The notes beneath the pieces are model-generated. The model had not been told where the DNA came from, searched no databases, and saw nothing but the letters and a program-made list of their open reading frames with translations. Shown piece by piece: positions 1 to 11,140 of a stretch of DNA of 64,000 bases (its first letter is position 1; every line of letters begins with the position of its first letter). A program made the position numbers and the translations under genes. This stretch comes from Eunapius fragilis (Eukaryota; Porifera; Demospongiae; Spongillida; Spongillidae): positions 4,556,332-4,620,331 of the forward strand of contig OY811972.1 in assembly GCA_963681505.1 (NCBI GenBank), in the 5' to 3' direction.

Positions 1-350
1 AGGTGAGCAATGGAGTAGCTACCAAAGGTAAGCAATGGAGTAGCTAGGTCCAAAGGTGAGCAATGGAGTAGCTAGGTCCAAAGGTGAGCAATGGAGTAGC
101 TACCAAAGGTGAGCAATGGAGCAGCTACCTAAGGTAAGCAATGGAGCAGCTACCTAAGGTAAGCAATGGAGCAGCTACCAAAGGTGAGCAATGGAGTACA
201 TGTAGCTACCAAAGGTAAGCAATGGAGCAGCTACCAAAGGTGAGCAATGGAGTACATGTAGCTACCAAAGGTAAGCAATGGAGCAGCTAGGTCCAAAGGT
301 GAGCAATGGAGTAGCTACCAAAGGTGAGCAATGGAGTAGCTACCAAAGGT
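1..350. repeat. Minisatellite, about 24-30 bp period
   Basis: About 14 imperfect copies of a unit with core AAGGTGAGCAATGGAGTAGC run from the window edge to about 350. Variants carry an extra ACATG or GTCC, so the period shifts. Each unit contains AAG/GTGAGC on the + strand, a consensus splice-donor sequence. No coding function is proposed. Confidence 0.9.
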
Positions 351-858
351 GAAGGACTTATTGAGAACTGAGTTCTTTAACAGGGCACTAATTAGAGATG
401 AACAGAAACAATGTGCTTATTGATGCATGTTCTGATATGCCAGCTGTTTCTATTTGATGCCAACCAGTGTGGTCAGTGAACAATGCCCAGTATGTGCAGA
501 ATAGACTACTGCAATGTACAATGCAACAGTTAACAAAACACTGGCTCCTCTCCCCTACCTCCTCCCCCCCTACCCCATGAGTTCTGTCCTGCATTAATTA
601 TATCCTTCAAAGGGTAAGTGGGGAGGCGGTCAGAGAGAAAACAAATGTGGGAAGGGGGGGAGTGGTATGAAGTTATGAGTGAGGTCATTAAGAGAGTTAT
701 GAGTGAGGTGATTAAGAGATGAAGGGTTTTAAATTGAACCCTCTCATCCATCATTACAAGAATTGGGGTGGGGGGGACGGGACATGATACCATAAGAACA
801 GGACAAAGGGCAAACACACCAGGGCACAATAAACGAATACCTCTCGCTCATGAAATAT
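351..858. other. No gene seen
   Basis: Unique-looking sequence between two minisatellites. On the minus strand it would lie in an intron or downstream of the 1858-3294 exon. Short open frames here have no splice context or recognisable protein similarity. Confidence 0.5.
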
Positions 859-1857
859 GCTCACTCACACGACAACCCACCCACTCACACAACAACCATC
901 CACTCACACGACAATCCACCCACTCACACGACAACCCACCCACTCACACAACAACCATCCACTCACACGACAATCCACCCACTCACACGGCAACCCACCC
1001 ACTCACACAACAACCCACCCACTCATACAACAACCCACCCACTCACACGGCAACCCACCCACTCACAAGACAACCCACCCACTCACACGACAACCCACCC
1101 ACTCACACGACAACCCACCCACTCACACGATGACCCACCCACTTACACAACAACTCACCCACTCACAGGACAACCCACCCACTCACACAGCAACCCACCC
1201 ACTCACAAGACAACCCACCCACTCACACGACAACCCACCCACTCACACGACGACCCACCCACTTACACAACAACTCACCCACTCACACGACAACCCACCC
1301 ACTCACATGGCAACCCACCCACTCATACAACAACCCACCCACTCATACAACAACCCACCCACTCACACGGCAACCCACCCACTCACAAGACAACCCACCC
1401 ACTCACACGATAACCCACCCACTCACACGGCAACCCACCCACTCACACGACACCCACCCACTCACACGGCAACCCACCCACTCACACAACAACCCACCCA
1501 CTCACACAACAACCCACCCACTCACACAGCAACCCACCCACTCACAAGACAACCCACCCACTCACACGACAACCCACCCACTCTCACGACGACCCACCCA
1601 CTCACACGGCAACCCACCCACTCACACAACAACCCACCCACTCACACGGCAACCCACCCACTGACAAGACAACCCACCCACTCACACGATAACCTACCCA
1701 CTCACATGACGACCCACCCACTTACACAACAACTCACCCACTCACACAACAACCCACCCACTCACATGGCAACCCACCCACTCACACAACAACCCACCCA
1801 CTCACATGGCAACCCACCCACTCACACGGCAACTCATCCACTCACACGACAACTCAC
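859..1857. repeat. 20-bp minisatellite starting at a splice donor
   Basis: About 50 copies of a 20-bp unit (CCCACCCACTCACACGACAA with variants). The period is not a multiple of three, yet open frames run through it because the unit lacks stops; these are not genes. On the minus strand the array starts exactly at the donor of the 1858-3294 exon, and most units repeat a GTGAGT-like hexamer. Confidence 0.95.
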
Positions 1858-3294
1858 CCATTATTCAGAGGCAGCTGCAGTTTTGTCATGTCGGCATTCC
1901 TCGCAATACGCCCTCTCCTTTGCGAGGGTGGCCCCTCCCCTCCAAAGCAAGGGGCGTGGCCTTCACCACCTTTGGGTTTGTTCCTGCGTGGGGAGTCAGG
2001 GAGGAAGACATCGTCATCATCTGTGTTCTCTGCTGCCTCAGTTGCCACGACGACAGGCACATCCAGACGCTTCAGCGACTGAGCTGTTATGGACTGGGGA
2101 CCAGAAAGGTGTGAGAGGATTGCAGCTGGAGGAGGAGGAGGAGGAGGGCACTCCTGGGACAAGGAGTGGGTGTTTGGCATTAAGGTCTGGGGACCAGCCT
2201 GGGACTTGCCCCGCCCCCCCTCGGTGACTCCTTCCCCTGGGTGCATCTGTCCCTTGTGTTGTGGAGGAGAGACAGACAGTCTTTTGGGCAAAGAACTCTC
2301 CACTACCTCCACTCCCTCCTCACTCTCGTCCTCCCCTCTCCCCAAAACCAACCCAGGGGGGCTGAACGGTTTCTCAGGGGGTAGCTCCGGCGCAAGCCGC
2401 GAACCTTCGTCGTCGCAGGCGACGGTCTCCATGGCAATGTGGTAGGGGAGGAGCTTGCCATTAGGGTACGTCCCGTCCTGACCCCCGGCCGCCATGATGG
2501 GACCACTGAATGAGGGAGAGGTGGAGGGAGGGGGCGTGGTACCCTTGGGTAGCCCAAAGCCTACGAGGGCGTGGTCGAGGGGAGGAGCTTCGTGGTGGAG
2601 CGCGACGGATGGGCTGTTGGGCTCCACGGCTTTGAACATGGGAGCCCCGCCCCCACCTTTTGCCATCCCAGCCCTCTGGCCGAGCAAGAAGTCGACAGAG
2701 AAAGGACTGTTGGCTCCGCTGATGTGTGGCGGCGGGGGGTAGCTGGTGGTGAGGAGGGGGCCTTGCGAGGATGGGAGGGGGCCAACACCTCCCCCTCCTC
2801 CCCCTCCCATGACGGGCAAAGCGGGCGGTCCGGCGGGCTGGGGAAGAGGGACGCAATCGTGAGACAGGGACTGCGTGTGCTGGTGATGGTGAGGATGGTG
2901 ATGGTGCATGTCGTCGTAAGGAATGGGCATGGGGACCTGCATCATGTGGTCCTGCTCCTGGTGATGGTGTGAGTGAGGATGGTGTTGCACCGTCGCCATG
3001 GGATCCATCTGTTCCTCTACTCCCCACACCCCGTGAGGGTGCCCGGAATAAATTGGGCCTGGGAACCCCGTTCCCTGAGTCGACACGTACCCCATGAAAG
3101 GGGCCGCACCTCCGTACTGCTGCTGGGAGGAAACGGCCTGGGGACTCATGTATCGTCCGGACGGTGATGGCTGGGGTTGTTGTTGTTGTTGTGGAGGAGG
3201 AGGAGGGCAAGTGGGGATGTGAGGGGGGTAAGCATTTGAGGGAGGAGGGAAGGTGGAGGGTTGAGGATTGGTCTGCGGCCACCACATTTCTATG
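1858..3294 (-). CDS. Large internal exon of a Pro/His/Gly-rich, probably nuclear regulatory protein with an eh1-like motif
   Basis: The 1437-nt exon is open throughout. It has an acceptor (TTTCCTCAG) before 3294 and a consensus donor (AATGG/GTGAGT) at 1858-1857; the apparent stop lies inside the donor. Entry and exit are both phase 2, so the exon is symmetric and 479 codons long. The product is low complexity: Gln, His, Pro and Gly runs, then an acidic patch (NTDDDDVFLPDSP) and a basic C-terminal stretch (RRGRIARNAD). The motif SPFSVDFLLG (2708-2679) resembles the eh1/TN motif that recruits Groucho/TLE co-repressors in homeobox and Fox proteins. No DNA-binding domain is in this exon and I do not recognise the gene. 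Flanking exons were not found: upstream ones should lie above 3300 on the minus strand, downstream ones before the window start. Confidence 0.7.
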
Positions 3295-3303
3295 CTGAGG
3301 AAA

Positions 3304-3545
3304 GAATGGGGAGGAGAGAGGGAGGAGAGAGGGAGGAGAGAGGGAGGAGAGAGGGAGGAGAGAGGGAGGAGAGGGAGAGGAGAGAGGGAGGAGAGGAGAG
3401 GGAGGAGAGAGGGAGGAGAGGGAGAGGAGAGAGGGAGGAGAGGAGAGGGAGGAGAGAGGGAGGAGAGGAGAGGGAGAAGAGGAGAGGGAGGAGAGGAGAG
3501 GGAGGAGAGGAGAGAGAGATGGGAGAGGAGGGAGGAAGGGAGAGG
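3304..3545. repeat. GGAGAGAGGGA-type minisatellite (expanded pyrimidine tract)
   Basis: Imperfect 11-16 bp purine repeats on the + strand. On the minus strand this is a 240-nt polypyrimidine stretch leading straight into the acceptor of the 1858-3294 exon. Long open frames here are repeat artefacts. Confidence 0.9.
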
Positions 3546-3684
3546 AGGGAAGTAAGAGCACTAAGAACAATCAATCACACATGAATGAACAGAGATAAAA
3601 TTTGATGGCAAAAGAGATGCACTAGAGAACACGAATAACAAGACGTCGTTGTGTAACCGCCAACCAAGTAATCAAAAATGTTAG

Positions 3685-3751
3685 GCGTGTGTGTGTGTGT
3701 GCGTGTGTGTGCTTGTGTGTGTGTGTGTGCGTGTGTGTGTGCGTGTGTGTG

Positions 3752-3816
<65 letters not shown>
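3685..3816. repeat. (GT)n microsatellite
   Basis: About 65 GT dinucleotides with occasional GC interruptions. Confidence 0.95.
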
Positions 3817-3817
<1 letters not shown>

Positions 3818-4796
3818 CACAGTCCACTGCTCTTCTCTGTAGCTAGTGAAATACAACACGCAGCCAGACGATGCAACGCACGCCTGATATCAAGCGCACG
3901 TGTAGACACGCGCGAGGGTCGCGTTTGATCCACAGAAAATGAGAAAAATGGAAGGGGGGGAGGGGGGGAAAATGAAAAAGAAACCCTCCAATCCAAACCC
4001 CGGCTGCTATAAACCCCGGGGGCCCTCCATACGGCAATCTAACTTTGCCTTAGTATCGAGCCGGCTGAGACACCTTTGCTCCACAAACAGGTCGAATATG
4101 GCGTCTGCTGGGAGCAACACTAAACCACGATAAGTAACCCTCTCTCCTGATAGTAGCAGCACACTACAGAGCAGGTCCCTATATGGCTAGTGATTGTACA
4201 GCTAAAAGACGGCTAGTATCGAGCATTTAAGTGACATGTGGCCATCGGAGCCACTGTGGCGTCGTCACGGTGATCCCGCCATTGCCGAGATTATAAATCG
4301 CATAAACTAAGCAAATTCGAAGCAAAGAGACACCTAGTCTATGAATTTAACTTGCCTAAGATTAGTTGATCCAGTAGTAGGGTCCACTGGTGGAGGTAGC
4401 CATGAGCATCACTCGATCAGCCATTTTTTTTTTAAGATACTGAAATGTTTGGTGCGAGGCAGGAAGAAAAGTAGCATATATTTCTAGTGGCATTTTATGT
4501 GACGTCACAAATTATTGTGCCCAAAGAAATTATCTCTAATGATGAGCAAATACTATTGTGGGCGAAACATTGCTCGTTATTGTAATATTACGAAGCCAAA
4601 TTGGCGCCTTTTGAGCTGCGCGCTAGTATCTGTAGCACACCCGTGTTGCGTTGAATAATACCAACTTTTTTTTTTACAAATTAATTGCTTCATCTAAATA
4701 TCACAAATCTAATGTTCACTTACACTTTTTTTTTGTAGCACGAGAAAACCATGCTGCAGCTTAAAGTAGACAGAATAGACCTATGTATTTAACGTT
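3817..4796. other. No recognised gene
   Basis: A CpG-containing stretch (3840-4140) holds a short + strand frame from ATG 4099 (11 codons). I see no splice structure or family similarity to support it. The rest is AT-rich unique sequence. Confidence 0.4.
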
Positions 4797-4868
4797 GGTC
4801 CCATGGTGTAATGGTAAGCACCTTGGACTTTGAATCCAAAGATCCGAGTTCGAGTCTCGGTGGGACCT
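4797..4868 (+). tRNA. tRNA-Gln(TTG)
   Basis: A 72-nt cloverleaf. The acceptor stem GGTCCCA (4797-4803) pairs with TGGGACC (4861-4867), with discriminator T4868. The anticodon arm is TTGGA-CTTTGAA-TCCAA with anticodon TTG at 4830-4832. The T arm contains GTTCGAGTC, which doubles as the internal B box. The sequence closely resembles animal tRNA-Gln(TTG). There is no intron and no encoded CCA. Confidence 0.97.
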
Positions 4869-4873
4869 CCATG

Positions 4874-4885
4874 TTTTTTTTTTTT
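4874..4885 (+). terminator. Pol III terminator of the tRNA gene
   Basis: A run of 12 T residues begins 5 nt after the tRNA and is followed by a second T run. This is the standard RNA polymerase III termination signal. Confidence 0.9.
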
Positions 4886-5654
4886 GTTTTTTTTCTGTTT
4901 CCTTCATTTTTTCCTTTTTGTATATGGTAAGCATAAAGTCATCGTATCGCTGCTTTGGATTATAGCCCACACAAATAACACTGTAAAAGAACGTATCCTC
5001 TCGATATACGCATGCGCCCGCTACGCTTAATACGATTTTCTCCATTTTCTGAATCACGAATAGTTTTAGAAGTTCGCAGTAATAAATGCATCTCGTCAGC
5101 AATGAGGGCGCAGCTGTTTTGTTTCTTCTAAGAAACAGATGCGGTATTTGTAAGATCGTGACCTGCTTCAATCCTTGCAAGCTGCAAGTTTGCATGCAAC
5201 ACGTCAGTGCGTTAGTGGCCTGCATTGTCATTACCGATGTCACCTGATTATAAATATACTTTCATTATGGTATGACAAAATTAATAATATGATGCACAAA
5301 TGATTCAGTTTAGCGTAGCAAGCGGTTGAGATCTTGAGATCGGCTCCCCCATTACTCATTAGCATGGTGTAATCGAACAGACTGATTTCTGCACGGTCCA
5401 ATGATCGGTAAAGAAACGCACAGCCCGTCTAGAGTGTATGACATTTACTAGGTCATAGCTTATCAATATGGGTAAACATGTAACCATGACGTCACTGGAG
5501 CCAACTTGATAGTGCCGTTTAATTAATACACGCGTGAAGGTATGGTATGGCATAAGGGCCAGGGTTTTCAAATCAAATGGCAAGTTCACGATGTCAATTT
5601 AATGACCCCAATAAACTCATGCTGTGTTTTAAACATTGTTCCATTATGTTCCAT
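4886..5654. other. No gene seen
   Basis: Mixed unique sequence. The longest minus-strand frame runs through the tRNA complement and has no splice support. Confidence 0.5.
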
Positions 5655-5915
5655 TCTCAGCACTGAGTGGTGATGTCCTGTCAACACTGAGTGGTGATGT
5701 CCTGTCATCACTGAGTGGTGATGTCCTGTCAGCACCGAGTGGTGATGTCCTGTCAGCACCGAGTGGTGATGTCCTGTCAGCACCGAGTGATGATGTCCTG
5801 TCAGCACTGAGTGGTGATGTCCTGTCAGCACTGAGTGGTGATGTCCTGTCAGCACTGAGTGGTGATGTCCTGTCAGCACCGAGTGGTGGTGTCCTGTCAG
5901 CACTGAGTGGTGATG
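5655..5915. repeat. 24-bp minisatellite, about 11 copies
   Basis: Unit core CACTGAGTGGTGATGTCCTG, period 24, with A/G and C/T variants. Period divisibility by three keeps frames open on both strands; no gene is called. Confidence 0.95.
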
Positions 5916-6352
5916 TAAAAATTGCACTGTGGTGCGTTTGGGTCAAATGACATCATGACCTTGCCACCTGATCATATACAAATGGGACTCAGATCTTCCA
6001 ATGGACCAAAACAATTCAAGAAATAGAATTAAAGCACACCGAAACATATACATACATGTACACCAAAGTGTTACGGAATGATATTCTTCCTGATAGAAGT
6101 ATTGCTAGAGCTGGCTGTTCTCTAAGATGAAATATTGCACAGCCTCCTCGTGGAAACATCGTAAACTTTGCTTGTTCATGTAGCACATTTCAAGCATAAT
6201 AAGAACCTTTAAAAAATAAATAATAAATTGCAGACAAGCTATTCCTGCCCACAGAAGTAAAATGAAGGCACGTGTTAAATGGATTATCAAAGTGCTAAGT
6301 CATTAGCAAAGCTAAACTTGATGTAAACGTCACTGGACGTTATATGTACTGA

Positions 6353-7080
6353 AAGTGGGGGACAGCATCGAGGAAGTATATTGCGATTTGACGGTCAAAT
6401 TAAGTGGCAATATCGCAGGGCACGCATTAATAGAGAGTTTTTTTTAAATCTGCAATGTTGAAGTGAAGTTTTTCCCTGATTTTATTACTTTTTAGGGCTT
6501 CAATTTTTCAAGTTAAAAAAGGGTTAATTATTTAAATTCAATACTTAGGACTTAATTTGGTACCGCGTAGAATTTTTTTCACTGAAATCGGTTTCTATGG
6601 GATATGAGACATCCAACACAACTTTTCCCATATTTTTTCTATGTTCCGTTCTTATACTACACCGTATCTTAAGTTGTTTCACTTTTCTACACGGATTAAT
6701 TGAGTTTAATGCTTCATAGTTAGTTTAGCAACCGCACACCAGATCTATCCCCACGTAAAAAGGGGGAAAACTTTAGGAACGTGTATCTTAAGATCGCAAC
6801 GCAGAAAAAATATACTAAAAGTTGTTTTGGATGTCTCGTATCCCACTGAAACCGATTCCAGTGGGGAAAAAAATCAACGCAGTACGAAATTAAGTCCTAA
6901 AAATGGAATTTAAATATTTAAACCTTGAAAACTTGAAGCCCGAAAAAGTTATAAAATCAGGGAAAAACTTCACTTCATCATTGCAGATAAAAAAGCTCTC
7001 TACTAGTGCGTGGACCGCGAAATTGCCGCTTAATTTGACCGCCAAATCGCAATATACTTCCTCGATGCTGTCCCCCACTT
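6353..7080. mobile_element. 728-bp palindromic MITE with about 320-bp terminal inverted repeats
   Basis: The left end AAGTGGGGGACAGCATCGAG (6353 on) and the reverse complement of the right end (to 7080) align for about 320 bp with scattered differences, leaving a short centre. The flanks share TGA (6350-6352 and 7081-7083), a plausible 3-bp target duplication. It has no coding capacity, so it is a non-autonomous DNA element. Confidence 0.85.
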
Positions 7081-7120
7081 TGAGTTACTATGAAACTGAA
7101 TTTTATAATCTTATATGCAG

Positions 7121-7224
7121 GCAGACAAACTTTCACAACTGATTTAAGGAAGATTGAAGCACTATGTGATATTGTTAGACTTCCTACAACTAGAGGATGG
7201 ATGAACACTCCGGTGTATTGCATG
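7121..7224 (+). CDS. Candidate internal exon of an unidentified gene
   Basis: An open segment lies between an acceptor (TTATATGCAG, ends 7120) and a donor (TGCATG/GTAATA after 7224), phase 1 in and phase 0 out. It encodes RQTFTTDLRKIEALCDIVRL and then a short stretch ending PVYCM. Composition looks protein-like, but I do not recognise the family. No partner exon could be joined with confidence; the terminal exon at 10293 is on the same strand but is entered in phase 1. Confidence 0.4.
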
Positions 7225-7404
7225 GTAATACATCCCATTTTTATTTGCTATTTCAATCCTTGTTTGTGTACAGGGTGTCACAAGCATTATGTATAACAGG
7301 TAACAAATTAGCATGGTCTTGCATGTATCATCCATATTGGAGCATCATCATAGCAGACAGCGCAGTTGGCACTTAAAGTGCTGCGATCACAGTTCCTACT
7401 ATCA

Positions 7405-7510
7405 GATTATTCCTAAAAGTGCACACTGTCAGAAGATTATTCCTAAAAGTACAAACTGTCAGAAGATTATTCCTAAAAGTGCACACTGTCAGAAGATTAT
7501 TTCTAAAAGG
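7405..7510. repeat. 30-bp tandem repeat, 3.5 copies
   Basis: Unit contains AGATTATTCCTAAAAGTGCA; near-identical copies. Confidence 0.9.
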
Positions 7511-8080
7511 ATCACATTATGATTTACGTTTCTTGGAAAGGATATGCTGCGGAATTTGAACTATGAGTGCTTTCATTCCCAAGGGTCTGAAATAATAACA
7601 CCAACTGAAGAAAACAAACAGACACAGTTTGAAATTGCTATGAAGCTCATTACACAATACACACAAGAGCTCAATTAGTTGTCAATGAGTAAATATGAAT
7701 TTCGGTCTAAAGTTTATCATGGAGGTAATTACTGAGCTTTCACTAGTTTACAATATGTATGAATTTAAAACATCAGACCTATAAATGGACATCCGAATAT
7801 AACTACTGCATCAGCTGTAAAGGTGAATATTCCTCGTTTTTAAAATTTTAGATTGCAAAGTAAGACTGATGATGCTAACCTAAATGAGTACAGACAATTA
7901 TTATATAAGCACATAGCTTAAGCTTATGTGACATATAGAAGACCTGAAAAGTATGAGACAACGCCCCAGCTTTAACATAATCAGCCCCGGGCCGTTTTGT
8001 AAATCATTGCATACTTGCGAAGGTATTATTTGGGAATGTATACTCAAAGAAGTACGTCTTATGGTACCGTAGAATTCTCG

Positions 8081-8268
8081 TTGTATTGCAATCATTCCTC
8101 CAATAGGATTACTCATGATTTATATTTCACTGAATCACATGCAAATAGTCATTGGCAATCCTTGTATTTATTTTGTATTGCAATCATTCCTCCAATAGGA
8201 TTACTCATGATTTATATTTCACTGAATCACATGCAAATAATCATTGGCAATCCTTGTATTTATTTTGT
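8081..8268. repeat. 92-bp tandem duplication
   Basis: Two adjacent copies starting TTGTATTGCAATCATTCC, offset 92 bp, with one visible mismatch. The near-identity suggests a recent duplication. Confidence 0.95.
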
Positions 8269-8570
8269 AAAACTCGCAATTGTTTTTTTCTGTAAACGTT
8301 TCCTTATTGAAGGGTTAAAAGGCGAGGGTGACTAGCATAACGTACACGGTAAAACTGATTCTTTCATCAGCATACCGTATATAAGATGCAAATCGAAGGA
8401 CGATGCATGCAGAAGCAATTACGAAGAATTTGCTGAAAACCCGTCACTTTTCCCAAAGCAACGCGAAGACAGGTCAACTAATGTATCCAGGCCAAGTTAG
8501 CAAAATAGAGACGAACTGCACGGCCTGCTGCACAGCGAGTTAGCCGGTTGCGCAAACGGTTAATATTGTG

Positions 8571-8694
8571 CGGTGTCTCCAAACTTCATCTGGAGGGGGG
8601 GGGTTTCAGACGCGTTACGATTTCCGATTGTACTGAATAAAAAAGGCTTCCGGATTCCCACTACCATGGATATCAATGACGTTACGTATATACG

Positions 8695-8728
<34 letters not shown>

Positions 8729-8765
8729 TGTCAAAATGCGTTATCTTTTCTTTGGATACGCCCCC
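8571..8765. mobile_element. Degenerate MITE related to the 14070 element
   Basis: The left end GGTGTCTCCAAACTTC and the right end (reverse complement GGGGGCGTATCCAAAG) resemble the 14070-14299 termini. The interior has the same organisation: G runs and a GACGTTA segment. It also holds a 28-nt G homopolymer at about 8699-8726. The ends are too diverged to define a target duplication. Confidence 0.45.
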
Positions 8766-10292
8766 TTACGTGATATCATATGATATTCTGATTCTAGCTA
8801 CTTGTCATGGCGCATATGCGTGCTCTATCCGCGCGTGTAACGGAAGAGAACGGGAGTAGCCGTAGAGAGCATATCGGAACCTACGCGAGTAGGTTCCATA
8901 TAGGAATCCAACAGTATCATGAATGTCATTAAAAAAACGTCTAGCGGGACATTTAAGAATCGGGTCACTTCGCTCTTAGTGGCATTCGAGCGATATAAAA
9001 AAGGACAACAGTTCTGCGTTGTATTTGTGTCACAAGACGGTGTACTTTTAGAGAACAAAAATACTCGTCCCCATCGTCCGTACCCAGTCCCACCTAAAAT
9101 TTCTCCTCCGTCGGCTTCTTCTTCTTCTTCCTTCCGGAGAGTATAACTCACGACAGGAACGTTTGTAAAGCACGCCAAGTGTACCAATCGCTTCAGGATG
9201 CGTCCGCAGGTTATCTTCGGGGGTCTGTTAGACGCCTAACTGTTCGGGCAATTAACTAAAGCGAATAGTACCTCATTTGGTATTCGGTTAAAAATACCCA
9301 ATTACATCAGCTAGCTATTTTTAAATGCAATAATAGCCACGTGTCGTGGGCGTGATTCAAATTCTTAATATTCCCGCACGCTGTGGAAGAGGTATACGCA
9401 CTGAATCCAAGAGCCTTTTCGGGTCCCTACGGCTCCATGTATAAATGTCCAACCATAATGCCAAATGGTTGAGAAACGGAATGGAGCAGCGATAACGTTA
9501 TAGGAAGGCTCCTGACGAATATTCAAGGTATCATTTTCTGCATGACGCCTGTGCGTTACTCTCAATTCTTATCATTCGTTACGCAGCTTGAAATGAAAGC
9601 CAAAACTATCATACACGTAAGTACCCGACACTATCGCATATAATTGTTTTGACCGAATTGATTTCTATACTATAGCTTCTTATATAGCATAACTTTCGAA
9701 TTCTGTCGGTGGAACTACATACGCGATCAGATACTACGGTATACAGTCTACAGCAGATAATGTGAAGCAAGAGGCTCCAATTAGAATGTGTCTCCCCCAC
9801 ACCACCGCCCTTACAGAAAAAAAACCCGGCAACAACTAGCCACTCGTACACCTACAGATATGCCAAACGAGTGCAATACAGGACACGACAAGGTGTCAAG
9901 CGCGCTACTGAAAGGACCATCAAAGCGACCACCCCTAAGGTGCGTTACACCATGAATGTTGGATCTGGACATAAATTATAGCATGTATAGTGTATCGCTA
10001 AAATATTTTATGCAACAGTTACAGCGGAAGATATTGCATCTCTCTCCGTGCTGTTGTTTGAAATATGTGCACGCTGTTCGCTGACAACAATTTCGTAATA
10101 ATGTTAATGTGTATTGTGGTGCATAATTTGTATCTAATAGTATCAAAGTTGCTGATGACAACGTATTGTGGTTTATCTGATAATAGCGTGAGATCAGTGG
10201 GTACATGTAATCTTTGTCTGATGTATTATATGGCTTCACTTGCCAGTGGAGGATTTGTTTTAACTAATGGTTGTTTAAATCACCTGTTTCAG
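8766..10292. other. No supported gene
   Basis: A 75-codon frame (8919-9146, +) ending in a Pro/Ser-rich stretch is the only frame with unusual composition. It has no homology that I recognise and no splice context. The rest is unique AT-rich sequence, probably intronic to the 10293 exon if that gene is real. Confidence 0.35.
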
Positions 10293-10444
10293 GTCCAGGT
10301 CCAGGAGTGGTTCCATGTCCAGCTGCAGGATTAGCTTCACCTGCTCTACCTGCTATATATCCTGGATATACAGAAGTATATCCTGGTCCAGAATATACAG
10401 CAGTATATCCTATACAAGATGACATGCTCCTGGGTTATAAATGA
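10293..10444 (+). CDS. Terminal exon of an unidentified gene, Pro/Tyr-rich C-terminus
   Basis: A strong acceptor (CACCTGTTTCAG, ends 10292) opens a phase-1 exon encoding about 50 residues. These begin PGPGVVPCPAAGLASPALPA, continue with Tyr-Pro repeats (YPGYTEVYPGPEYTAVYP), and end DDMLLGYK before TGA (10442-10444). An AATAAA follows 89 nt later. Together these look like a genuine last exon. YxxP/PxxY-type repeats suggest a disordered cytoplasmic tail, but the protein is not identified. Upstream exons are not assigned; the 7121-7224 exon is a possible but unproven partner. Confidence 0.5.
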
Positions 10445-10532
10445 AATACTTGTACTTATTGTTTAAATAGTAATACTGTGTGTTTTAATGGTACACCCAC
10501 ACCTCAAAAAATTGCATGGCCACGAGATTCTA

Positions 10533-10538
10533 AATAAA
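10533..10538 (+). promoter_or_regulatory. Poly(A) signal AATAAA
   Basis: Canonical hexamer 89 nt past the stop codon at 10444, followed by a T/G-rich segment. Confidence 0.6.
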
Positions 10539-10640
10539 ACTGTCATTTGACATTCTTGCTACATGGTTACTTTTCAAGAACTAAATACAATACTAAATCT
10601 ACCAAAAAATGTAGGAAACAAGTGATAAAAACATTCTCTA

Positions 10641-10877
10641 TGCGAGAAGGTTGGTGGTATATAGGAATCAAAGGCGGTGGTGGTGTAAAAGCAAGGGAAC
10701 AAGGATTGTGATTGAAAAGGAAAAATGAAATAGACCTATATTAGCACACACAGTTAAACATGACGACATGCTGCTAATATAGGTCTATTTCTTTTTCCTT
10801 TTCAATCACAATCCTTGTTCCCTTGCTTTTTACACCACCACCGCCTTTGATTCCTATATACCACCAACCTTCTCGCA
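10641..10877. mobile_element. 237-bp foldback MITE
   Basis: An almost perfect palindrome: left arm TGCGAGAAGGTTGGTGG onward, right arm its reverse complement ending TTCTCGCA, about 115 bp per arm. It belongs to the same family as the diverged ends near 60.69 and 63.7 kb. A separate 31-bp exact inverted repeat (10618-10648 versus 12079-12109) overlaps its left edge. Confidence 0.85.
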
Positions 10878-10968
10878 CAGGGCCGCCAAGAGCCAGCCCG
10901 GGCCCGGGGCAAATTTTTTCTCGGGCCCCTAGCCTAATGAATCTCATCAATCTCTATAAACGCAAACC

Positions 10969-11085
10969 AGAGGCGGATCCGGGGCGGGGGGGGGGGGGTG
11001 TTTGGGGGTTGCAACCCCCCTTTCATATAAGGTACCGCCCACTCTTCTGCTAAACAGCCCCCCCCCCCCCCCCTCCCCGCTTTAG
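10969..11085. mobile_element. hAT-like terminal fragment with G/C runs
   Basis: CAGAGGCGGATCCGGGG, then a G run and GGGTTGCAACCCCCC, closely resembles the right terminus of the hAT at 43876-47171. No second end is recognisable, so I treat it as a fragment or short derivative. The long C run at 11060-11074 may be mis-sized in the assembly. Confidence 0.4.
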
Positions 11086-11140
11086 GTATCGGGCCTGAAG
11101 CGCCGGACCCCCTCCCCCCCCCCGCTTTTCGTATCGGGCC

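Noticed and set aside
857..2227. 456-codon + strand frame of Thr/His/Pro repeats
   Set aside because: It is the translation of a 20-bp minisatellite that runs into the antisense of the 1858-3294 exon; no other coding evidence.
4099..4134. Short ATG frame in a CpG-containing segment as a possible gene start
   Set aside because: Only 11 codons; the following AAGTAA is not a convincing donor and no downstream exon fits.
8699..8726. Long G and C homopolymers (also 14232-14250, 17322-17353, 37807-37834, 60102-60129) as functional G-quadruplexes
   Set aside because: They sit in MITE-like or simple repeats and their lengths are probably unreliable in assembly; no regulatory context seen.
8919..9146. 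75-codon frame with a Pro/Ser-rich end
   Set aside because: No family resemblance, splice context or poly(A) signal; too short to support alone.
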